A stretch of 30,291 bases of DNA from Gammaproteobacteria bacterium (GTDB taxonomy: Bacteria; Pseudomonadota; Gammaproteobacteria; PS1; Pseudothioglobaceae): positions 1 to 30,291 of the forward strand of contig JAQRMT010000005.1 in NCBI GenBank assembly GCA_028599035.1, given 5' to 3'. Shown in pieces: positions 14,756 to 21,459 of this stretch (positions are counted from its first letter, which is position 1; every line of letters starts with the position of its first letter). The notes under the pieces are model-generated. The model ran no database searches. It saw only the letters and a list, made by a program, of their open reading frames with translations, and was not told the origin of the DNA. Position numbers and translations under genes: made by a program.

Positions 14756-14813
14756 ATTTTATGAAATCTTATCTATCCTATATTTTTAGTTTGTTGAGAA
14801 TTGGCTTTACAAA

Positions 14814-14916
14814 GAGACCTTTGCATAAATAGGGATGATTAGCAAAATTCAATTTTTACCCCTCAAGGGAGTATTGAACAGAATGCCAGATTGGCGATTT
14901 TCTTAAACCTTGAGGG
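14814..14916. mobile_element. IS5-like end fragment with internal inverted repeat
   Basis: GAGACCTTTGCATAAAT (14814-14830) is the same terminal motif as at 11865 and 12845. About 30 bp further, CCCTCAAGG (14860-14868) pairs with CCTTGAGGG (14908-14916) across a 39-bp loop. No coding sequence remains. Together with the IS1595 remnant next to it, this fills the 421-bp gap between the TSUP gene and apbE. The stretch 14756-14813 shows nothing recognisable. Confidence 0.5.
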
Positions 14917-14918
14917 AA

Positions 14919-15185
14919 AAAGTTAGGGTCAATCATTCTACTGGGCAGTATGTTGACGGAATTGCGTATACTAATGGCATTGAGAGTGTTTAGGCACTAC
15001 TAAAACGAGGCTACAATGGTGTGTTCCATCACTTTTCCGACAAACATATCGGGCGTTATGTTGATGAGTTTGTTTTTAGGTTAAATGAGGGCAATGTTAA
15101 ACGATCGACACTGGATAGAATTAAATCAATGGTATCTGGATTTAGTGATAATAGGCTGTCTTATAAGATGTTGGTATTAATGTAA
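14919..15185 (+). pseudogene. IS1595-family (ISXO2-like) transposase, C-terminal remnant with amber codon
   Basis: The frame reads HSTGQYVDGIAYTNGIESV, then TAG (14991-14993), then ALLKRGYNGVFHHFSDKHIG and RYVDEFVFRLNEGN, ending at TAA 15183-15185. This is the end of an ISXO2-like DDE transposase, where the family has a tryptophan (TGG) at the place of the stop. The N-terminal two thirds are gone. Its last 9 bases overlap the 3' end of apbE on the other strand, so apbE may use IS-derived sequence for its stop. Confidence 0.8.
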
Positions 15186-16163
15186 GTTAGTCCCTAAATT
15201 TATCTTACTGACCTTAAAATTAGCACGCTGATTTAAAATCAATATCACCGATAGATTAAGGCGTTGTGCTAATGCGGTGGCTTTTTTACTGCCCATTGCC
15301 ATCATGGCGGTGGCGTAGGCATCTGCTACCATGGTCTGAGGGTGGATAACGCTCACTGATGCCAAATCACTACTCGCAGGTAGCCCGGTGTTTGGATTGA
15401 GAATGTGCATATAGCGTGCACCTTGCCAGATAAAATAATTGCGATAATTGCCTGAGGTGGCAATGGATTGGTTATGGAGTTTGAGGACAATGGGCGTGGC
15501 GGTTGCTTTGTTGTCGGGCTGTTCGATACCCAGCGTCCATGCTTTGGCGTGGTTATTGCCTAGAGCACGCACTTCGCCGCCAATCTCTACCAGGTGGTTT
15601 TTAACCCTAAGCAATTTGGCGATTTCATCAACAGCGTAGCCTTTGGCAATAGCGGATAGGTCAAGGTGAATATCTCTGGTTTTTTTAACGAACTTATCGG
15701 CTCCGTCTTTGAGCATTAAATAACGAATGGAGCTGTTGCGCAGTGCTTTTTGCACTTGATAGTGGCTGGGTTTTTGCATGGTTTTATTCGCACCAAAACC
15801 CCATATATCGACCAAATGTCCGATACCTGGGTCAAAATAACCGTGGGTTTGTTGGTGAATTTCTTTGGATTTTTTTAGCACATAAAATAGCGCATCAGAT
15901 ACGGCTATCCATTGCTGGACGGGTTGTTGGTTGAGCAGAGATAACTCAGATGTTGCCTCCCAAGTGGAGAATATTTGGTTAATTGCTGTCAATCTATCCT
16001 TAATAATTTGCTGAGAAATAACGCTGTTGCCAATCGTTTTCACCGTCCACGAAGTGCCCATAGTTGAGCCAGAGAATATGTTTGTTTGTGTGCGTTCTCC
16101 ACATCCGCTAAGCAGTAAAAAGGCGAGACTGATAAGGTATAATTTTGTTATGTTTCGATTCAT
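15177..16163 (-). CDS. apbE: FAD:protein FMN transferase, lipoprotein (ApbE)
   Basis: ApbE attaches FMN through a phosphoester bond to threonine in flavoproteins such as the RNF or NQR subunits outside the cytoplasmic membrane. The start is set at ATG 16161-16163 because it gives a textbook lipoprotein signal, a hydrophobic stretch then LSGC with C21 as the lipid site; the frame is open upstream but those 69 residues make no sense. The result is 328 aa. Family blocks in order are GSTMGTSWT (32-40), DPGIGHLVDIWGFG, LSAIAKGYAVDEIA, VEIGGEVRALG, the NPNTGLPASSD loop and ADAYATAMMAMG. Its first 14 bases overlap the divergent mltB start. Its end overlaps an IS1595 remnant. Confidence 0.93.
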   Translation of the reverse strand: MNRNITKLYLISLAFLLLSGCGERTQTNIFSGSTMGTSWTVKTIGNSVISQQIIKDRLTAINQIFSTWEATSELSLLNQQPVQQWIAVSDALFYVLKKSKEIHQQTHGYFDPGIGHLVDIWGFGANKTMQKPSHYQVQKALRNSSIRYLMLKDGADKFVKKTRDIHLDLSAIAKGYAVDEIAKLLRVKNHLVEIGGEVRALGNNHAKAWTLGIEQPDNKATATPIVLKLHNQSIATSGNYRNYFIWQGARYMHILNPNTGLPASSDLASVSVIHPQTMVADAYATAMMAMGSKKATALAQRLNLSVILILNQRANFKVSKINLGTNLH

Positions 16164-17358
16164 ATTTCTTTTTATCTTCGCTGTAACGGCACTCTCAAGC
16201 ATTGCTAACACCAAAGATGATACCCTGAGCACTGAGAATGCACAAAGCTTTGAGGCGTTTTTGGATGATATTCGCATCAAGGCGAGCGCACAAGGCGTAT
16301 CAAAGGCGACGCTTGACCGTGCTTTTATCGGATTAACGCCCAATCCAAAAGTGATTAAATATGACCGCAATCAGGCGGAATTTAGCCTAAACTTTTGGCG
16401 CTACATCAACTCCAGAGTAAGTAATAATCGCCTAGAAAAAGGCAAAATTAAACTCAAAAAAAACCAAACATTACTGGATATCGTCTATCAACAATACGGC
16501 GTGCCGCCCTCGGTTTTGGTAGCGTTTTGGGGGCTGGAAACTAATTACGGTAAACATGTAGGCAAAATGAACTTAGTGCGCTCGCTGGCAACGCTGAGTT
16601 TTGATTTGCGTAGGCGTGCATTTTTTACTCGTGAATTACTGATATTGCTTAAACTAATTGATGAGGGCAAACTACCGTATGATGTGGAAGGCTCTTGGGC
16701 TGGGGCAATGGGCAATACTCAGTTTATGCCTAGCAATGTTGCGGCTTATGCCATAGATGCGGACAACAATGGCGAATTAGATTTATGGGGCAGCAAGGTG
16801 GATATCTTTCACTCAAGTTCTAATTTCTTAAAGCGTATTGGCTGGCACAGGGGTGAAAAATGGGGGCGTGAGGTAATCATACCGCCTGACTTTGATCCCA
16901 TATCAGCGACTTTAAAAATCAAAAAACCGATTAAAAAATGGCAGGAGATGGGCGTTCGCAATGCGCAAGGCGGACACTTGCCCACATCATCGCTCAAAGC
17001 GTCGTTGATTTTGCCAATGGGATTTGAAGGTCCTGCATTTTTGGTGTATCGTAATTTTCATGCCATTCTTAGGTGGAATCGCTCCCTCTTATACGCCTTA
17101 TCTGTTGGGCATTTGTCTGATAAACTGCTGAACAACCAAACCTTAGTGGCCAAACCAATTACTGAACCATCACTGAACCGAGATGATGTTATTTTTATTC
17201 AAACCACGCTTAATGATTTGGGGTTTGATACGGGTTATCCTGATGGTATTTCAGGTCCAAAAACACGCCATGCCACGCGCCAATTCCAGCAATCTGCGGG
17301 GCTGCCAGTGGATGGCTATGTAGGCTATCAACTGCTCCAACGACTCAAAACGCCCTAG
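16150..17358 (+). CDS. mltB: Lytic murein transglycosylase (MltB family) with peptidoglycan-binding domain
   Basis: The enzyme cleaves peptidoglycan glycan strands to 1,6-anhydromuropeptides in the periplasm. The start is set at ATG 16150, which begins a signal peptide (MFRFIFLFIFAVTALSSIA); the in-frame ATG at 16027 lies inside apbE and lacks such a signal. This gives 402 aa. The SLT_2-type domain carries the catalytic E130 in FWGLETNYG and the GSWAGAMGNTQFMPS block. A PG_binding_1 domain (about 340-400, QTTLNDLGF, GISGPKTRHATRQFQ) ends the protein. TATAAT at 16138-16143 lies so close that transcription could begin at the ATG. The stop TAG shares one base with the ruvX GTG. It opens a four-gene operon. 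Confidence 0.93.
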   Translation: MFRFIFLFIFAVTALSSIANTKDDTLSTENAQSFEAFLDDIRIKASAQGVSKATLDRAFIGLTPNPKVIKYDRNQAEFSLNFWRYINSRVSNNRLEKGKIKLKKNQTLLDIVYQQYGVPPSVLVAFWGLETNYGKHVGKMNLVRSLATLSFDLRRRAFFTRELLILLKLIDEGKLPYDVEGSWAGAMGNTQFMPSNVAAYAIDADNNGELDLWGSKVDIFHSSSNFLKRIGWHRGEKWGREVIIPPDFDPISATLKIKKPIKKWQEMGVRNAQGGHLPTSSLKASLILPMGFEGPAFLVYRNFHAILRWNRSLLYALSVGHLSDKLLNNQTLVAKPITEPSLNRDDVIFIQTTLNDLGFDTGYPDGISGPKTRHATRQFQQSAGLPVDGYVGYQLLQRLKTP

Positions 17359-17786
17359 TGGATATTGAGACTTATTTAGGCTTTGATGTAGGCACAAAAC
17401 GCACTGGTATTGCGATTGCCAACAGCCTGACATGCACAGCCAGTGGTATTGGTGTGGTTGAAAACAACAAAGATGGCTCTACCAATTTTGCCAGTTTCGA
17501 TGAGATTATTAATGCACATAATGTGCATTTATTTGTGCTCGGCCTGCCACTTGATAAAGATGGGAAAGCGCAAGAAATGACCTTTATTGCCAAATCATTT
17601 GGACGCAAACTCACCGACAGATATAATATTAAAACAGTATTTGTTGATGAATATTTATCCTCATTTGATGCCAAAAAACAATTAAAATACAACCATTATC
17701 ACCCAAACGCAAAGCGTGGCGATGTTGATAAACAATCATCACAGTTAATATTACAAACATGGCTCAATGAAAAAAGACTTGATTAG
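17358..17786 (+). CDS. ruvX: YqgF/RuvX-family nuclease (putative pre-16S rRNA nuclease / Holliday junction resolvase)
   Basis: The 142-aa RNase H-like protein is implicated in 5' processing of 16S rRNA. Motifs include YLGFDVGTKRTGIA near the start with the first acidic residue, FVLGLPLDKDGKAQE in the middle and VDEYLSS where most members have DERLSS; the arginine-to-tyrosine change is unusual. The DKQSSQLIL region gives the last acidic residue. The start is GTG at 17358, overlapping the mltB stop by one base, which implies translational coupling. The 3' end overlaps pyrB by 20 nt. In many gammaproteobacteria ruvX is next to the pyrimidine genes, as here. Confidence 0.92.
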   Translation: MDIETYLGFDVGTKRTGIAIANSLTCTASGIGVVENNKDGSTNFASFDEIINAHNVHLFVLGLPLDKDGKAQEMTFIAKSFGRKLTDRYNIKTVFVDEYLSSFDAKKQLKYNHYHPNAKRGDVDKQSSQLILQTWLNEKRLD

Positions 17787-18726
17787 TAACGACATTCAGC
17801 TGGACTCCTCTGGCAAGCTAATCCATTTATTAGGGCTTAAAGGTCTTTCTAAAAATCATTTAACGCATATTTTGGATGTTGCTGATAGTTTGATTGACGA
17901 TCAAGGCAATCTAAAAAAATCTAAAGCACTGGACGATATGAGTGTGGCGAATTTGTTTTTTGAGCCATCAACCCGAACCCGAAACACTTTTGAAATTGCC
18001 GCTATGCGTAGTAGTGCCAATGTGATTAATGTAGACCTTGCTAACTCGGCCCTAAAGAAAAACGAAGATTTACTTGATACCATGCGCACACTCCAAGCTA
18101 TGCAAATTGATATGTTTGTTATTCGCCACAAACAAAGTGCTTTACCGCATTATGTGGCAGAGAATATTGATAATGTCTCTATTCTAAACGCTGGCGACGG
18201 CATTAACGCCCACCCAACGCAAGCATTATTGGATATGCTTACCATTCGCCAACATAAACAAAGTTTCAAGAACCTCTCGGTAGCGATTGTAGGTGATATT
18301 GTGCATTCACGCGTGGCACACTCTGATATCCAAGCACTCAAAACCTTGGGTGCAACCGATATTCGCCTAGTAGCACCACCAGGGCTGCAGTATGAGAGCG
18401 ATAATTGCAACTCACGGTGTGTTGATAATATTGAGGTTGGCATTAAAGATTGCGATGTGGTAATAGTGTTGCGTTTACAGAAAGAGCGTATGTTGGAGGC
18501 TGATATTCCTAACGAACAAGAATACTTTGATGGCTACGGACTAACTCCTGAACGACTAGCATTAGCTAAGCCTGATGTGATTGTGATGCATCCTGGGCCG
18601 ATTAATCGTGGGGTTGAAATTGACTCATCTGTTGCCGATGGCAATCAATCTGTCATTCTTCAACAAGTTACCAACGGTATCGCCGTACGCATGGCAATAA
18701 TGGAAATTCTTGCTGGGAAATCATAA
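17767..18726 (+). CDS. pyrB: Aspartate carbamoyltransferase catalytic subunit
   Basis: PyrB condenses carbamoyl phosphate with aspartate, the first committed step of pyrimidine synthesis. The 319-aa protein has the carbamoyl-phosphate loop FFEPSTRTRNTFE (S68-T69-R70-T71), the HPTQALLDM motif (H149), the GDIVHSRVAHSD segment and the HPGPINRGVE C-terminal motif. The ATG lies 20 nt inside the end of ruvX. Neither pyrI (regulatory chain) nor a PyrC-like partner is adjacent, and pyrR, often found between ruvX and pyrB in pseudomonad-type clusters, is missing. ygfB follows after 3 nt. Confidence 0.97.
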   Translation: MKKDLISNDIQLDSSGKLIHLLGLKGLSKNHLTHILDVADSLIDDQGNLKKSKALDDMSVANLFFEPSTRTRNTFEIAAMRSSANVINVDLANSALKKNEDLLDTMRTLQAMQIDMFVIRHKQSALPHYVAENIDNVSILNAGDGINAHPTQALLDMLTIRQHKQSFKNLSVAIVGDIVHSRVAHSDIQALKTLGATDIRLVAPPGLQYESDNCNSRCVDNIEVGIKDCDVVIVLRLQKERMLEADIPNEQEYFDGYGLTPERLALAKPDVIVMHPGPINRGVEIDSSVADGNQSVILQQVTNGIAVRMAIMEILAGKS

Positions 18727-18729
18727 AAT

Positions 18730-19287
18730 ATGGAAAACTTAATTGACTACGATGCGTTCAAAAGCACCCTGCATCACTTAAATACTGACGACACGATTGC
18801 TAGCGCTCATGGTATTTTGTGTGGCTTTGCCTGTGTTAAGCCCGACCTTTCTCTGGATGATTGGCTAAATGAGGTGCTGATAAGCATTGATTTTGACAAC
18901 CTTAATGAAAAATCTGCCCATCAACAATTGGCACAAATCTACAACAACACGCTATCACAACTTGGCGATGAAACGCTTAATTTTCAACTGCTAATTGCCG
19001 ATGAAAATTGCAAACTTACAGAGCAAGCTGATACGCTTATTCAGTGGTGTCAGGGATTCTTACTTGGACTGGGGCTGAAAAAAATCTCCACCAATGACGA
19101 AGATGTGCTGGAAATGATTAAAGATTTTGGTGAAATATCCAAACTTGATGTCGGCGTATTGGACAGCGAACAGAACGCACAAGACTTAAATGAAATTATC
19201 GAATTTGTGCGTATAGGCGCTTTACTTATTCAAGAAACCTTGCAGCCCTCCAAACAAGACTATATATCCCCAGACACCCTACATTGA
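18730..19287 (+). CDS. ygfB: YgfB/YecA family protein (UPF0149)
   Basis: The 185-aa, acidic, all-helical protein matches the UPF0149 family. Visible traits are the opening DYDAFKSTLHHL, the ASAHGILCGFACVKPDLSLDDWL block and a central WCQGFLLGLG. No catalytic residues are known; members have been linked to gene regulation in some gammaproteobacteria, but the role here is unknown. It starts 3 nt after pyrB and ends the mltB operon. In enterobacteria ygfB stands before zapA and 6S RNA. Neither is recognisable here, although the region after it does contain likely RNA genes on the other strand. Confidence 0.9.
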   Translation: MENLIDYDAFKSTLHHLNTDDTIASAHGILCGFACVKPDLSLDDWLNEVLISIDFDNLNEKSAHQQLAQIYNNTLSQLGDETLNFQLLIADENCKLTEQADTLIQWCQGFLLGLGLKKISTNDEDVLEMIKDFGEISKLDVGVLDSEQNAQDLNEIIEFVRIGALLIQETLQPSKQDYISPDTLH

Positions 19288-19322
19288 AGCCTGATTGGCA
19301 CAACATTAATGTGTTGGAGCTG

Positions 19323-19345
19323 CGCTTTAGATTGCCTCTAAAGCG
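19323..19345. other. Hairpin after ygfB
   Basis: CGCTTTAGA (19323-19331) pairs perfectly with TCTAAAGCG (19337-19345) around a 5-nt loop. No U-tract follows on either strand, so it is not a standard terminator. It may protect the 3' end of the ygfB mRNA. A shorter AT palindrome, ACATTAATGT, lies just before it. Confidence 0.4.
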
Positions 19346-19351
19346 ATGGTG

Positions 19352-19379
19352 TTGCAAAATACTTATAATTTGCTATCAT
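19352..19379 (+). promoter_or_regulatory. Possible plus-strand promoter facing the first sRNA candidate
   Basis: TTGCAA (19352-19357), a 16-nt spacer and TATCAT (19374-19379) form a fair sigma70 promoter reading right. No coding frame follows. If active it would make an RNA antisense to the sRNA candidate at 19408-19511. Confidence 0.3.
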
Positions 19380-19407
19380 AGGAGCATAATACAATAAGTA
19401 TTTGAAG

Positions 19408-19511
19408 CGAAAAAGGAGGTAGCCGTCTAACTTAAACTTGGGGAGAATAAAAACAAACGACTACCTATTAGAGAATCACGAAACCTCTTAAGTCAGAGAA
19501 GTAATTGTCTA
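19408..19511 (-). ncRNA. Candidate small RNA A (C-rich loop hairpin)
   Basis: On the minus strand TATAAT (19518-19523) is followed by about 100 nt ending in a U-run (19410-19414). The main hairpin pairs 19455-19466 with 19417-19428: 12 bp including two G-U pairs, which would be C-A mismatches if the plus strand were the RNA. The 26-nt loop contains AUUCUCCCCAAG. The 3' stem runs straight into CCUUUUU, so the hairpin may also be the terminator. Candidate B, 100 bp to the right, has the same design. No match to tmRNA, 4.5S, RNase P or 6S RNA is evident. The C-rich loop could pair with Shine-Dalgarno sequences; that is inference. Confidence 0.55.
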
Positions 19512-19593
19512 AATATTATTATATCATTATAAAATAATATAATAATAAAGTTTTATAGATTTATTTGATGCTTATAAATTTAATGAATAGACG

Positions 19594-19616
19594 AAAAAAA
19601 CCCTGCAAAAGCAGGG
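19594..19616 (-). terminator. Rho-independent terminator of small RNA B
   Basis: A 6-bp GC-rich stem CCCTGC/GCAGGG with a TTTT loop is followed on the minus strand by seven consecutive T. On the plus strand no T-run follows, so it works only for leftward transcription. It therefore fixes the direction of candidate B. Confidence 0.85.
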
Positions 19617-19693
19617 GCAAAAAGGAAACTAGTATGCCACCATTTTTTATCTCTTGAGGAGAGGATAAATTCTTGGGGGAGAATGGTGACATA
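19594..19693 (-). ncRNA. Candidate small RNA B (sibling of A) with Rho-independent terminator
   Basis: On the minus strand TATAAT (19700-19705) precedes a 13-bp stem pairing 19682-19694 with 19632-19644, again with one G-U pair that would be a mismatch in plus-strand RNA. The loop holds AUUCUCCCCCAAG, as in candidate A, and a second CU-rich stretch, CCUCUCCUCAAGAG. After the stem comes UUUCCUUUUUGC and a clear terminator: CCCTGC/GCAGGG (19601-19606, 19611-19616) followed by seven U on the minus strand. Total length is near 100 nt. No coding frame is supported in the region. Confidence 0.65.
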
Positions 19694-19739
19694 CGAAGTA
19701 TTATATCATAAAATTCTAATATTATAAGTTTATTATATA

Positions 19740-19759
19740 ACCCAAATCCAAAAATAGAA
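19740..19759 (+). repeat. Left terminal inverted repeat of the IS1380-type element
   Basis: ACCC, one mismatched base, then AATCCAAAAATAGAA. It matches the reverse complement of 21440-21459 at 19 of 20 positions. Confidence 0.7.
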
Positions 19760-19859
19760 CCACCCAAAACCCAAATTCACACCAAAAATCTAAAAAACTA
19801 TTCTTATTCAAGCCTTACATCCATAAAAACCCAACCAACACCCTTAATTTAATAAAATC

Positions 19860-19898
19860 AACCCAAATTACCCAACATTTTGGATAATTTGGGTTTTT
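19860..19898 (-). terminator. Hairpin terminator downstream of the IS1380 transposase
   Basis: AACCCAAATTA (19860-19870) pairs with TAATTTGGGTT (19885-19895), extended by an inner CC/GG. It lies about 60 nt past the transposase stop. The T-run is better on the plus strand (19894-19898), so it may mainly stop transcription entering the element or act both ways. Confidence 0.55.
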
Positions 19899-19956
19899 CA
19901 GGTGTGTTTGAGCCTCCTTTGTTTAGGCTGGGCTGTGGCTTTGTTGTTGGTTTAAA

Positions 19957-21317
19957 TCAAGATAACAACGGTTTAAACGCTTTGATATTGTTTAGCACTT
20001 GATTAAGTAGGGCGTAATATTGCACTTGACATTTAACAACCACTTGCCTGCCATGTTGGACAACTTTGGCAGCAATGCCGTAGAGACGATGACGCACATA
20101 CTTTGCTCTTTTGCTCACAAACTCAAGTGGTAGAAGTTGGCGCATTAGCGCAAACAGATTATAAGACAGACTACAAATATCAAAATACAGGGCGTTGGCA
20201 TTAAAATCCCCACAAGGCATTTGCTTGGCACCAAAGTCACTTTTTAACTCTTTAATGCGATTCTCACTATCTTCACCTCGTTGATTGTAAAAGTGGACAA
20301 CCTCGCTGTTGTTTAGCCCTGTAAGATTAGTGGCAATAGTACGATAAACATACTCGCCAATAGCAAGACTTTGCTCAGTATTACTAGTATTATGCGTATG
20401 CACACCTAAATCCATCTCACTTTGCCCTTTGATTTGAGTTCTTTGCACGATCAAATCAAAGACTTTGCCATTTTTACCAATAAAATGGCGCATTTTAAAA
20501 GTGGCTTGTCCATCAACGACACTACCGTGTTTATCAAATAGTGGTTGCCAATGGTTGTCTTTATCCATGATAATGTCTTTAATAGATTGGCACATCTTTG
20601 CTCTGATAGTAAATTCAATGTTTTTGTCAAAACAATAATCAATAATTTTGGCTTGATAGCCTGCCGCATCTATTCTGAGTTTATTAATCCTAATGCCACT
20701 AGGCAGGCAGGATTGACATTGTTTGAGCGCGAAGCCTACCCTTGAGGTATAAAATCAAGATTATCCGTATTTGGTGAGATATTACCTGCTCTAAAGTCTG
20801 TGGCAACAATCTGCCCTGTTTGGGCAATGTGTCCTACCATCGGCATATAGCCCTTATGTTTCTTGTAAGTCCACTGGGCTTTTATTTTATTGGCAATCAC
20901 TTCAGAGGCATCAATGTCAAGGGTGATGTTCTTGCAGTTATTGAGCGTGGTTTTAAGCACAGTTTTATTGACCTCTTGCAAGGCTTTAATGCCTTGGTTA
21001 CCTTTGCCTAGACGCCTTAGCCAAGTGCCAATAGCCTGTGGTGTTGGTATTTTTTGTTTAAGCAGTAGACACAAAGCCTTATCTTTTGCAATATGACTGG
21101 TGTCGTCTAAACATTGCCCGCCTTCGTGTTGGCTTAATACCAGTGCATTAATAAAAGTTGAAGCTTTAAGGGCGCTATTGCTGTTTAAAGCAGGGAAGCA
21201 CTGATCAATGGCTTTAGTAAGCTCAAGTGATTGCATTAAATGCATGGGTGCTAGCAACCCTGTACGAGCACTTAAAAGTTCATTGGTGGAATTAAGTTTA
21301 TAGTTTAAAATACTCAT
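19957..21317 (-). pseudogene. IS1380-family transposase, frameshifted
   Basis: The N-terminal part starts at about 21317 (MSILNYKLNSTNELLSARTG; an open frame extends to 21407) and runs through LDIDASEV, holding the first catalytic aspartate, to NTDNLDFI, then hits a stop at 20736-20738. The rest lies in another frame: KQCQSCLP, LRIDAAGYQAKIIDYCF, then RHFIGKNGKVFDLIVQR to the stop at 19957. Compared with the family, where a KQC-type block directly follows the NLDFI-type block, about 20-23 nt (about 20729-20751) have been added, shifting the frame and adding a stop. A short CTCAA duplication flanks the extra bases. No functional transposase is expected. Confidence 0.85.
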
Positions 21318-21439
21318 AAGCACAGAAATTTGGTTAATGGTTGGGAGGTTTGGTTGCCTTTGTTGTTTTTCACCCAGTGGGTGAAATTGTTTTTTGGTTG
21401 AAACCATTATACCAGTTGGGATTTCTGTGCTTTTTTGTT

Positions 21440-21459
21440 TTCTATTTTTGGATTAGGGT
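21440..21459 (+). repeat. Right terminal inverted repeat of the IS1380-type element, inside the recJ 3' end
   Basis: This is the partner of 19740-19759. Read on the minus strand it contains the last codons of recJ (ACC-CTA-ATC-CAA-AAA-TAG). Confidence 0.7.

Larger units (their letters stand above)
19740..21459 (-). mobile_element. IS1380-family insertion sequence, complete ends, inactivated
   Basis: The element is bounded by 20-bp inverted repeats with one mismatch: 19740-19759 and 21440-21459 (core AATCCAAAAATAGAA). Its length of about 1.72 kb is normal for IS1380. It carries one transposase gene on the minus strand, broken by a short insertion. A hairpin terminator lies inside the left end. 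A TTTCACCC/GGGTGAAA hairpin (21368-21386) lies in the transposase leader. The right repeat lies within the end of recJ. No clear target duplication is visible at the outer edges. Confidence 0.7.

Noticed and set aside
16027..16149. Upstream ATG for MltB inside apbE
   Set aside because: The extension lacks a signal peptide, and the residues after ATG 16150 form one.
16164..16370. A 69-codon upstream extension of ApbE
   Set aside because: It lies inside mltB and would bury the lipoprotein signal that ATG 16163 creates.
19381..19510. 6S RNA after ygfB
   Set aside because: The position is suggestive from enterobacteria, but the long closing stems with a central bubble are absent, zapA is missing and the hairpin supports the opposite strand.
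19561..19767. A 68-aa minus-strand frame
   Set aside because: It runs through the sRNA B stem and terminator, has no ribosome site and no similarity to a known protein; it is better explained as RNA.
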